Shown: positions 1 to 7,290 of the stretch, in pieces
Layout of the letters: every line of letters begins with the position of its first letter
Position numbering within the stretch: position 1 is the first letter of the stretch
Origin: Planctomycetota bacterium
GTDB taxonomy: Bacteria; Planctomycetota; Phycisphaerae; WQYP01
DNA: 35,119 nt
Direction of reading: 5' to 3'
NCBI GenBank assembly: GCA_021785435.1
Contig: JAJYFE010000037.1
Coordinates: 1 to 35,119 of the forward strand
Notes under the pieces: generated by a model
Told to the model about the DNA's origin: nothing
Databases searched by the model: none
Seen by the model: only the letters and a program-made list of their open reading frames with translations
Made by a program: the position numbers and the translations under genes

Positions 1-122
1 AAACCATTTCGACGGGGGTGGCCATAGCTTTGGGCGCACCCTGCCCCATATAGCCCCCGGCTTGCCCTCATCTTTATCCACAATTCGCGGAGCTCGTGGA
101 GTAACGGCAAGTTGTTCCTGGT

Positions 123-162
123 TCCTGCTCCTGATCGAAGGGCCTTTCGATCAGGAGCAGGA
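123..162. repeat. Perfect 17-bp inverted repeat abutting the hexamer array
   Basis: Arms at 123-139 and 146-162 are exact reverse complements around a 6-base loop (140-145), so single-stranded DNA or RNA could form a strong hairpin. The right arm runs directly into the hexanucleotide array at 154, and the left arm carries the complement of the repeat word. Strand invasion or slippage could therefore have produced the left arm. No coding sequence is evident here, and there is no T-run to make it a classical terminator. Confidence 0.85.
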
Positions 163-351
163 GCAGGAGTAGGAGCAGGAGCAGGAGCAGGAGCAGGAGT
201 AGGAGCAGGAGCAGGAGTAGGAGCAGGAATAGGAGCAGGAGCAGGAATAGGAGCAGGAGCAGGAGTAGGAGCAGGAATAGGAGCAGGAGCAGGAATAGGA
301 GCAGGAGCAGGAGCAGGAGTAGGAGCAGGAATAGGAGTAGGGGCAGGAATA
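154..351. repeat. 33-unit hexanucleotide tandem array (GGAGCA/GGAGTA/GGAATA)
   Basis: Exactly 33 six-base units fill 198 bp. Almost all are GGAGCA, GGAGTA or GGAATA; one unit near the end (340-345) is GGGGCA. There is a higher order: the eight-unit order at 232-279 recurs at 280-333 with one extra GGAGCA, and the five-unit motif CA-CA-TA-CA-(AA)TA occurs three times (202-231, 250-279, 304-333). All substitutions lie in the fourth and fifth bases of the unit. Both strands stay open in several frames (Gly-Ala/Val/Ile one way, Cys/Tyr-Ser the other), simply because the hexamer contains no stop codon. I regard it as a non-coding minisatellite that grew by slippage or unequal exchange. Confidence 0.95.
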
Positions 352-866
352 GTGCCGCGGCCTGCGCTTAACGGCCTGTCCCTGTCCGCGGATCGGGACA
401 GGATTTTCAAGGCAGTTCCTCCGGCCCCCGCGGGGCACTCCCCGGAGGCGAGTCCTCGACCCGCGGAGCATGAAAATGGTCGTAACGCAGGCGTCTCGCC
501 TGCCCTTCCGTTCCCGGTATCGGTGTCCCGCCAGGAGAACTGGAATCCCGTTTGCCAAAAAATATGGCCGCACCCGTCCGCGCCCACTGGCGCGGCTTGA
601 CCCGGACCGGGACCGCGCCCATAACTTAAAAAGTGATGAATGGCCTGCGGGTTGACGAACGGGTTGACGAATTTACGGCCCACCTCCACGCGGGGGCGAG
701 GCTGCGGCGTTACCCCCCCCCAAAAAAAATACATGTACATCTTTACATGTAAATGCCGCCCGCCCCGGCCTTCCTCTGAATTCATCCTTCCACCACCGCT
801 CCGGCCAGGCGCCGGTCACTGCGGCAAATTGGAATTTCACAACTTCTTTTTGAAAGGGGATACACC
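352..866. other. Gene-free stretch with short palindromes
   Basis: No reading frame here has a convincing protein. Visible structure includes a hairpin with arms CCTGTCC (381-387) and GGACAGG (396-402), a palindrome GCAGGCG-TCT-CGCCTGC at 487-503, and a 12-base tandem duplication (GGGTTGACGAA at 649-659 and 661-671). A C-run followed by an A-run lies near 712-729. The 3' part is the leader of the broken secreted-protein gene that starts at 867. Confidence 0.6.
730..753. promoter_or_regulatory. Paired palindromes upstream of the 867 gene, possible operator
   Basis: TACATGTA (730-737) and the 12-base perfect palindrome TTTACATGTAAA (742-753) share the core ACATGT and have centres 14 bp apart. 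They lie about 115-135 bp before the ATG at 867 in an AT-rich island within GC-rich DNA. Two matching palindromes at a fixed spacing are what a dimeric regulator would use. No regulator is identified and the assignment is inference only. Confidence 0.3.
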
Positions 867-1235
867 ATGGCCAGGAACCAACCATCCAAAATCAAGGCCC
901 GGCTCGGGCTAAGCGCCGCGGCGGCGGTCGGAATGACCCTGTTCTCCGGCCCTGTCGCCAGGGCGGACGTGCCCTATTTTAAGGGCTTTGAAACCTCCCG
1001 GTTCGCCTACGGCTGGTGGTTCGAGCCTCCGCTTACCACCGGCGTGACGAGTTTGACCACGAACGCCGGCTACGGAAGCGGCACCTATTCCATTACCCAA
1101 TTTAAATCGGACAGCGCCGGCTCGCCGCTGGGACCGATCAACGCCGCCAGCGGCGGCTATTATGCGGTAATCGGAGACACCATGAACGGCGTCGGAGCGG
1201 GGCTTCAGCCTTCGGCGCCGGGGTCCTGGCTGTAA
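867..1235 (+). pseudogene. Truncated secreted protein, PEP-CTERM-like N-terminus
   Basis: A good ribosome-binding sequence (AAAGGGGA, 853-860) precedes the ATG. The 122-residue product begins with a basic segment and a hydrophobic stretch ending in a likely signal peptidase site (GPVARADVPYF, near residues 27-37). It continues with a Gly/Ser/Thr-rich body containing FKGFE and SGGYYAVIGDT, which resembles the start of planctomycete PEP-CTERM-type exported proteins. It stops early, and no C-terminal sorting signal is present. A shifted frame from about 1202 (SAFGAGVLAV...GITVNVAG) stays open to at least 1350, suggesting a frameshift near 1195-1205. The body then runs into the reversed hydrolase fragment. 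It could instead be a genuine small secreted protein; the family assignment is weak. Confidence 0.5.
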
Positions 1236-1354
1236 CCGGTTCCACCGTGGAAACCGAAAATGGGCTGACCCCGTCGGGAATCGGCATCACCGTTAACGTC
1301 GCCGGTTTCAGTCAGGATGCGGCTTCCACTTTGCATTTGGCCGTTTTTGGCCGA

Positions 1355-1576
1355 CCCGCCACAGCGCGCCGCGAACCGTTCGGCGGCGCCGGCGCGGCGG
1401 TAGATCGGCTCCACCAGCGCCATCGTTTCACGCACGCCATCCACGGCGAAGTTATCGTCCTGTTGCGGCGCCACGGCCAAGAAAGCCCGCGGGGCTGGTG
1501 CGGCGATAAGGTCGGGGAAGTCGAACGGCATTCGGGCCGGGGCGGCGTCATAGGCGCTCCACGCCACCCGCGGCAT
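1355..1576 (-). pseudogene. C-terminal fragment of an alpha/beta hydrolase
   Basis: About 74 residues read on the minus strand (MPRVAWSAYD...FDFPDLIAAPAPRAFLAVAPQQDDNFAVDGV...VEPIYRRAGAAERF). They match the late part of dienelactone-hydrolase or acetyl-xylan-esterase-like proteins: the 'LIAPRP' strand followed by the loop carrying the catalytic Asp. The same segment order occurs in the intact hydrolase at 17597-18640 (LIAPRPLLVEIGVHDECF...VEKIYHAAGAGNRL). The nucleophile elbow and the final catalytic His are both missing. A stop codon in frame lies six codons upstream of the Met. This is a relic, not a working enzyme. Confidence 0.6.
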
Positions 1577-2058
1577 ATAGTGTGGTTGGGCCTATGGCTT
1601 GAGTCGCTTCGACCTGACAATGGCCGAGTTCACGCGCCTAGCCCGGTGGTCGCCGCGGACGACCTCCGGGCTAGGCGCATCACTTGCCGTCCTTACCAAG
1701 CGGCGCGAAACCGGCGCACTGGAGACGGCACTGGCGCACCAAACCTGTCATGCACCCCCAACCCGGTCCAGGCGAGGCGAACCGGGGCGTTTTCAAATTC
1801 GTAGGATATTAGGTAGAATACCAAGGTTTCGGCTGTCCGGATTGTCGGCGTGGCGGTTCGCGCCCGGTGCAGCAGCGAGGGGCTTGATTGCTGCGGCGCG
1901 AAGCGTTCTTTAAGGCGTTGGTCCAGGCAAGAGCCGGGATATTCTTTGGACAGACGCCTTCAGCCTTGCATCGACAAGCCCGTGTCAGCGATAATCGTAA
2001 CTATGGCGGCTAACTGGGCGCGTCAAACTCCCGCAGCTTGATTTCCCAGGGGAGCAAT
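1577..2058. other. Gene-free leader region before the P-type ATPase
   Basis: Reading frames here have no recognisable protein features. A long imperfect hairpin at 1634-1678 is annotated separately. The rest is probably decayed sequence plus the promoter of the ATPase series. I do not see a pair of -35 and -10 boxes that I would defend. Confidence 0.5.
1634..1678. repeat. Long hairpin, diverged member of the GTCGCC palindrome family
   Basis: Outer arms 1634-1646 and 1666-1678 are perfect 13-base reverse complements. After one mismatch, the inner arms 1648-1652 and 1660-1664 pair as well. The left half reads CCCGGTGGTCGCCG, very close to CCCGGAGGTCGCCG in the two copies at 25322-25503. This links it to the dispersed palindromes described elsewhere in the window. 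Confidence 0.7.
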
Positions 2059-4158
2059 ATGGCTTCAACATCAACTCTGGAATCCGGTGTTCCATCGCCC
2101 GATGGAGCAGCGCCATTGGATTCGCAGCAACACGACCACGAGGGGCGACCGGGAAAGGGCCAACCTCGGCATGAACATGCCGACGGCTTCGCCTGCGCCT
2201 GCGGCGACAAGCACGGTGACAAGAAGGGACACCTGCACGCCGGGGTGGGATTGAATTTTCAGTTGACGGTCGTGATTCCGGTGACCGTGGCGGTACTGAT
2301 CCTCAGCGGCATTCTATACCAGTACCCGACGGAAGTGCCGGTGGCGGAAGGCTTGGGGCTGTTGGCGGCGATTATCGCGGGCGGTCCGATTTTCTGGGCG
2401 GCGGTAAAAGGCCTGGCCCAGGGGCGAACCAACGTCAACGAACTGGTGGCCTTGAGCATCATCGGCGCGGTGGCGATGGGTGTGTTCATTGAGGCGGGCC
2501 TGGTGGCGTTGATCCTGCAGATCGGCGCTGCGATTGAGCAGGTGGCCGCGGAAAGCGCCCGAAACGCCGTGTTGGCGCTGCAGAACCTGGCCCCGGTGCA
2601 CGCCCGTGTGCGCCGCGGCGGTCGCGACATGCTGATCGGCGCGGAAGAAGTGCGGGTGGGGGATACGCTGGTGATCCGGCCGGGCGAGCGCATCGCCGGC
2701 GACGGGGAAGTGCTCAGCGGCGCGACCACCGTGGATGAATCGATGGTCAGCGGGGAGTCGCTGCCGGCGGACAAAGGGCCGGGGGCGGTGGTGTTGAGCG
2801 GCAGCATGAACCTGACCGGTTCGGCGGAAGTGCGGGTCACGCGGGTGGGCGAACATTCCGCCCTGGGCCAGACCATCGAGCTGGTGCGGCGGGCGCAACA
2901 GTATCAGCCGCGGATCATTCGGGCGGCCGACAAGTTCTTCTCCTATTACACGCCGGTGATACTGGTGTTGTCGGTGGTGGCGTGGTGGGTGAGCGGCTCA
3001 GCGCAGAACATGATAACGATGTGGGTGGTGGGATGCCCGTGTGCGATGCTGCTGGCCTCGCCGCTGGCGATTGTGGTGGCCCTGGCCCGGGCCAGCCGCA
3101 GCGGAATTCAGGTGAAGGCCGGGCCGTTCGTGGAAGCGTCGGTGAATCTGGATACGGTGGTGTTTGATAAAACCGGCACGCTGACCACGGGCAAGTTTGT
3201 GGTGCAGAGCGTGCGGCCGATGCCGGGGACTTCGCCCGAGCAGCTGTTGCGTCTGGCGGCGACAGTGGAAAATCGCAGTCCCCACCCCTTGGCGCAGGCG
3301 ATTCTGGCGCACGCCCGCCAGCAAAACCTGGCCTTTGACGAAACGGCGGATGTGAAGGTGCTGGAGGGGCTGGGGGTGGAGACGACCGTCGAGGGGCGCG
3401 TGATCCGGGCCGGCTCGGCAAAAATGCTTCCACCAGAGATGGTGACTGCGGCGGCGGCGCTGGAGGCGGCGGAATCCGAACTGCCGCTGGTGCCGGTGTA
3501 TGTGATGTATGGAGGGGAACTGCTTGGGGCGATCGCACTGACCGATGAAATCCGGCCGGAGGCGCGGCGCACGGTTAAGCGGCTGCGGAATCTGGGCGTG
3601 AGGCGCATAGTGATGATGACCGGGGATCGCCGGAAAACCGCACAATTGGTCGGTCGGGCGGTGGGGTGCGACGATGTATACGCGGAGCTTCTACCGGGTC
3701 AAAAAGAGGAACTGATCCGCCAGTTGCAGCGTGGGGAACACGGCGTAGCCATGGTCGGCGATGGCATCAATGACGCGCCCTCGCTGGCGGCTTCGACGGT
3801 GGGTATTGCGCTGGGGATACACGGCACGGATGTGGCGATGGATGCCGCCGACGCCATTTTGCTGAAAGATGATCTGACCCGCGTTCCGCTGCTGATCTAT
3901 CTGGCCCGGCAGACCCGCACGGCGATTTTCCAGAACCTGTTCTTTGCCCTGGTATTCGCGGGTTTTGCGGAAGCGGCGGCGGCTTTCGGCCTGTTTAACC
4001 TGGTGGTGGCGGCCCTGGTGCATATGGGCGCGGTGGTGGTGATCGCGGTGAACTCCGTACGGCTGGCGGGCAACGTGGGAGTAAACGCCAAGCCTCTGCC
4101 GGCGTCCCGGCGCCCCGGGACCGCGGCGCCGGCCCCGGGGCGGTTGCAGCCGGCGTGA
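2059..4158 (+). CDS. Heavy-metal translocating P-type ATPase (P1B, CPC type)
   Basis: A 699-residue inner-membrane ATP-driven metal exporter. The first 60 residues are rich in His and contain a CACGDKHG cluster, in place of the usual HMA domain. Helices follow at about 70-86 and 98-160. Then come the actuator motif SGES (231-234), the membrane metal site CPC (326-328), the phosphorylation site DKTGT (D370), the HP motif of P1B pumps (SPHPLA, 407-412), TGD (521-523) and GDGIND (567-572). The final helices end in VHMGAVVVIAVNS (654-666). CPC pumps of the Zn/Cd/Pb class usually have Asp-x-Gly at this last site; here it is His-Met-Gly, so the metal is uncertain. I chose ATG 2059, preceded by AGGGGAG (2048-2054); an in-frame TTG at 2038 is the alternative. 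It is the first gene of a plus-strand series reaching 13197. Confidence 0.93.
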   Translation: MASTSTLESGVPSPDGAAPLDSQQHDHEGRPGKGQPRHEHADGFACACGDKHGDKKGHLHAGVGLNFQLTVVIPVTVAVLILSGILYQYPTEVPVAEGLGLLAAIIAGGPIFWAAVKGLAQGRTNVNELVALSIIGAVAMGVFIEAGLVALILQIGAAIEQVAAESARNAVLALQNLAPVHARVRRGGRDMLIGAEEVRVGDTLVIRPGERIAGDGEVLSGATTVDESMVSGESLPADKGPGAVVLSGSMNLTGSAEVRVTRVGEHSALGQTIELVRRAQQYQPRIIRAADKFFSYYTPVILVLSVVAWWVSGSAQNMITMWVVGCPCAMLLASPLAIVVALARASRSGIQVKAGPFVEASVNLDTVVFDKTGTLTTGKFVVQSVRPMPGTSPEQLLRLAATVENRSPHPLAQAILAHARQQNLAFDETADVKVLEGLGVETTVEGRVIRAGSAKMLPPEMVTAAAALEAAESELPLVPVYVMYGGELLGAIALTDEIRPEARRTVKRLRNLGVRRIVMMTGDRRKTAQLVGRAVGCDDVYAELLPGQKEELIRQLQRGEHGVAMVGDGINDAPSLAASTVGIALGIHGTDVAMDAADAILLKDDLTRVPLLIYLARQTRTAIFQNLFFALVFAGFAEAAAAFGLFNLVVAALVHMGAVVVIAVNSVRLAGNVGVNAKPLPASRRPGTAAPAPGRLQPA

Positions 4159-4165
4159 AGCAGGG

Positions 4166-4229
4166 GGCCAGGAGCGAGAAGTTAGAAGTCACGGAAACCA
4201 GAGGCCAACAACCAGAAACTGAAAACATG
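4166..4229. repeat. Purine-rich intergenic tract A
   Basis: The gap between the ATPase and the first SPFH gene is a string of purine-rich words (GAGAAGTTAGAAG, GGAAACC, AGAAACTGAAAAC). The word GAAGTTAGAA (4178-4187) recurs exactly at 9604-9613. Similar tracts lie at 8441-8519, 9590-9630 and 24011-24065. Confidence 0.5.
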
Positions 4230-4239
4230 GGAACTATAA

Positions 4240-6267
4240 GTGAAACGCTCTGAAACCATTGCCCTATGGGTCACGGCGGGCCTGCTGCTGATCACGGCGA
4301 TTCTCTGCATCGCGGTGGCCAAGTACGGTGCGGTCTGTTTGTGGGCCGGCGCTCTGGCCGCAGCAGCCCAGACGGTTCTGGCGGCGCTGGTGTGGTGGGG
4401 TTTGCGCCTGGCCCGCCAGCAGGTGGCGCTGATCGACGAAGCCCAGGCGGCCGCGCGGTTTACACCGCTGGCTCCGCTGGGCACGTTTCATATGAGCTAC
4501 GCGGACGATACCGCGCCGGTGGCGCCAGCGCCGGCGCCCGTGGAGCCGGATGAAATCACCAGCTTGGATACGGGTTTTCAACGGGTGATCATTGCGCTGT
4601 GCGCGCTGGGTCTTTTCGTCCTGGCCGCGGTGATCGGCTGGCTGGTTTATCGTGATTTCACGTCCATCGCGCCGGGCCAGACGATCGTGGTCTCGCCGAC
4701 GCCCATTGATCCCGGGGCGGTGGTGGCGGCCGGCGGCGCCATGTTGCTGTATCTGCTGATGATTCCCCTCACCCGCGTGACGGCGGAGACGGAGGGGTAT
4801 GGCGAGGCGGCCAATGGACTGGTGCTGCTGGGATTTCCGGGCAGCGTGGTCCTGTTCGGGGCGGTCCTGGCGGCCTGGATGGGCGTGGCCTACGCCAGCC
4901 AGAGCGCCGCGATCGTGATCGGAGTGGTTTTAGCGCTGCAGGCGTTGGAGTTGGGCCTCAACGCGTTGCGGAACTACGGCACGATTGAAGAGCTGGAACA
5001 GGCCGGCGTGGATCTGCAGCAGTTGCCGCTGGTGCCGTTGTTGACCAGCGGCTGGATTGTCGGGATTCGGGTGCTGCTGGCCGAAAGCGTCGGCATGAGC
5101 CGCAGCACGATGAGCTGGTCGGGGGTGCTGGCCCGCCTGCTGCCGCGGGTGATCGTCGCGGGTCTGCTGATATTGCTGGGGATCAGCACGCTGCACGTGG
5201 TGCCGACCGGCGAGGTGGGAATCCGGGAGCATTTCGGCGTGACGACGGCGAACGATCTGGAGCATCCGCTGGCGGCCGGGTTGCATGTGATGTGGCCATG
5301 GCCGATTGACCGGCTCAGCTATGTTCCCACGGAGCGCATTCACTCTACGGTGGTCAGCACCGAAATGAAACACCAGGCCAATCTCGGCCCGAATGCCTTT
5401 TCGTTCTGGTCGGAGCATCAAACCAACCCGGATCACGAGTTTTTAACCGGCGATATCACCGGACAGGGCACGTCTTCATCGCAACTGCTCGACGGGATCA
5501 TGGACATCTGGTGGCGGGTTTCCAACGCGGGGGATTTTTTTCATAACGTTTCCAGCCGCGCCGTGGTGGTGTATGGAGGCAGCGCCGGCACCGGGACCCA
5601 GGCCCGCCTGAGCCCCATGGACAAGGCCCTGGTGCACCAGGTGGCGCTGTATGCGGTGACGCGGGTTTTCGCACGGCACGCCCTGGGGCAGATCATGGAA
5701 ACGCAAACCGGCGACGTGGCGGCGCAATGCCGGCGGTTCATCCAGCGGCAATTGAACGCCATGCAGGCCGGCATCCAAATCCTGGGTTTTGACATTAAAG
5801 ACATCCATCCGCCCGTGGGCGAGGGGGTGCGCTACACCGCCCAGGGCAGGATGTATGGGCCGGCCCGGGCTTTTGAAAATGTCGTCAGCGCCCGGGAACA
5901 GAAGCAACGGCTCATCGCCAGCGCTCAGCAGACCGCGTTCTCTGACGAGCAACTCGCGGACGGTTATGCCACCGCGGCGATTCTGATGGCCCAGGCGCAC
6001 GCGGTGTGGGTGACCAACTTGCAACGGGGGCAGGCGCAATCGTTGCGGGAACGGTCGGATGCCTTTGTGAAAGGGCGGCAGGCCGCCATGGCCTGGGAAT
6101 TTTACCGGGCGCTGGGGCACGTGTTTGATGCGGTCAACAAGGTGGTGTTGGGACCGGGGGTTAAGCCGCCGGAGATATGGCAGTTCAGCCGCCGGCGACG
6201 GGGACCGGTGCCGCCGCCCTTGCGTGGCGGCGCCAGTGGGGGCGTGGGCGGCAGCGCTCCGCAGTAG
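4240..6267 (+). CDS. Polytopic SPFH/Band 7 protein, HflK-like
   Basis: A 675-residue membrane protein. The N-terminal half has about seven hydrophobic segments (near residues 7-28, 30-55, 116-137, 158-177, 194-218, 222-243 and 302-320). After the last comes a typical SPFH start (HVVPTGEVGIREHFG...PLAAGLHVMWPWPIDRLSYVPTERI, from 319). The HflK-like domain continues to about 545, followed by an Ala/Gln-rich helical region and an Arg/Pro/Gly-rich tail. Classical HflK has one membrane anchor and about 400 residues, so the multi-helix N-terminus is unusual. The start is GTG 4240, with GGGA about 7 bases upstream. It is the first of three SPFH genes in a row. HflK and HflC form a periplasmic cage controlling FtsH in other bacteria, but no ftsH is seen here. 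Confidence 0.85.
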   Translation: MKRSETIALWVTAGLLLITAILCIAVAKYGAVCLWAGALAAAAQTVLAALVWWGLRLARQQVALIDEAQAAARFTPLAPLGTFHMSYADDTAPVAPAPAPVEPDEITSLDTGFQRVIIALCALGLFVLAAVIGWLVYRDFTSIAPGQTIVVSPTPIDPGAVVAAGGAMLLYLLMIPLTRVTAETEGYGEAANGLVLLGFPGSVVLFGAVLAAWMGVAYASQSAAIVIGVVLALQALELGLNALRNYGTIEELEQAGVDLQQLPLVPLLTSGWIVGIRVLLAESVGMSRSTMSWSGVLARLLPRVIVAGLLILLGISTLHVVPTGEVGIREHFGVTTANDLEHPLAAGLHVMWPWPIDRLSYVPTERIHSTVVSTEMKHQANLGPNAFSFWSEHQTNPDHEFLTGDITGQGTSSSQLLDGIMDIWWRVSNAGDFFHNVSSRAVVVYGGSAGTGTQARLSPMDKALVHQVALYAVTRVFARHALGQIMETQTGDVAAQCRRFIQRQLNAMQAGIQILGFDIKDIHPPVGEGVRYTAQGRMYGPARAFENVVSAREQKQRLIASAQQTAFSDEQLADGYATAAILMAQAHAVWVTNLQRGQAQSLRERSDAFVKGRQAAMAWEFYRALGHVFDAVNKVVLGPGVKPPEIWQFSRRRRGPVPPPLRGGASGGVGGSAPQ

Positions 6268-6286
6268 TTTTTGAGGATTTCCATCC

Positions 6287-7288
6287 ATGCGCAGCAAAAT
6301 GATCATCGCCGGCATGCTGGTGGGGGTGGTGGCGATTCTGTTTCTGGAATTGTGCACCTTTGTGGCGAAACCCTATCAGACGGTGTTGTTGAACCGGTTC
6401 GGGAAAATCATCGCCAAGCCGACGCGTATCGCCTACAACTGGTATTTATGCTGGCCGACCGACGGGATTATCCGGCTGGATAATCGTCTGCACTTGTACC
6501 AGAGCGCCAACCGCGAAGTGACCACGCGAGCGGGTGAGCCGATCGCCATCCGCAGCTTCGCGCTGTGGCACATCGTTAATCCCGTCCTGTATTACCAGCG
6601 TCTGCCCGGAGGGACGCCGGAAGTGCAGCGCTACCTGGAACAAAAGATCGACGGCACGGTGTTGAAGGTGATGGGCCAATACACGCTGGATCAGATGTTT
6701 AACGTGGACGCCGCCAAGATCAAGATGCGGCAGGCGGAACAGCAGGTAAAAACAGCGGTCGACCGGCAAATGGAGCCGCTGGGGCTGCAGGTGGTGCAGG
6801 TCGGATTTTCGCGGATGACGTTTCCGCCGAGCGTGGCGTTGCAGGTTTACGATCGGATGAGCGCGGAACGGGAAAAGATCGCCAGCCGGTATTTAAGCGA
6901 GGGTCAAAGCCAGGCCCAGGCCATTGTCGCGCAGGGGGAGGAGCAGGCGGCGGAAATTCGCAGCAAGGCGGAGGAGACCGCGGCGGCGATTCGCGGTCAG
7001 GGCGACGCGGAGGCCTACGCGATTCTGAACCAGGCCCAGCGCACCAAGCAGGCGCGGGCGTTCTATCGATTCTGGAAATCGCTGCAATTGTTTAAGAATT
7101 CCATGGGTCGATCCACGTATTGGGTGCTGACCCCGGAAAATCCGGTCACTGCTCCCCTGTTTGATCAGTGGCGGAAGTTAGAGTTGGGCGGCCTTCCCGC
7201 CACGGCCGGTGCGGCGCCGGCGGGGGCGGTAACGGATGCTCCGCGGGCCACCGAGCCGGTGGCGCGACCTACGCCAGGGAAGCCTTGA
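6287..7288 (+). CDS. SPFH/Band 7 protein, HflC-like
   Basis: 333 residues. One membrane segment near residues 5-25 is followed directly by an SPFH domain (YQTVLLNRFGKII...PTDGIIRLDNRLHLY...REVTTRAGEPIAIRSFALWHI...) to about residue 190. A long Ala/Glu/Gln coiled coil follows (SEGQSQAQAIVAQGEEQAAEIRSK and on), as in HflC and prohibitins. The C-terminal tail is Pro/Ala-rich. ATG 6287 has GAGG at 6273-6276, and the gene begins 19 bases after the previous stop. Its stop is 2 bases before the next SPFH gene, so the three are almost certainly co-transcribed. The likely role is subunit of a hetero-oligomeric membrane ring with its neighbours. Confidence 0.88.
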   Translation: MRSKMIIAGMLVGVVAILFLELCTFVAKPYQTVLLNRFGKIIAKPTRIAYNWYLCWPTDGIIRLDNRLHLYQSANREVTTRAGEPIAIRSFALWHIVNPVLYYQRLPGGTPEVQRYLEQKIDGTVLKVMGQYTLDQMFNVDAAKIKMRQAEQQVKTAVDRQMEPLGLQVVQVGFSRMTFPPSVALQVYDRMSAEREKIASRYLSEGQSQAQAIVAQGEEQAAEIRSKAEETAAAIRGQGDAEAYAILNQAQRTKQARAFYRFWKSLQLFKNSMGRSTYWVLTPENPVTAPLFDQWRKLELGGLPATAGAAPAGAVTDAPRATEPVARPTPGKP

Positions 7289-7290
7289 GC

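Noticed and set aside
74-82. Perfect DnaA-box word TTATCCACA, possible origin
   Set aside because: It is a single copy with no second box, no AT-rich unwinding region and no dnaA or dnaN nearby. One occurrence in 35 kb is compatible with chance.
112-600. 162-residue Gly-Ala/Val-rich protein, or its Cys-Ser-Tyr counterpart on the other strand
   Set aside because: Both are open only because the hexamer has no stop codon. Outside the array the sequence is Arg/Pro-rich with no domain, and no ribosome-binding site supports the starts.
5476-6357. 293-codon reading on the minus strand
   Set aside because: It is a shadow of the first SPFH gene and crosses its stop codon. No recognisable protein features.
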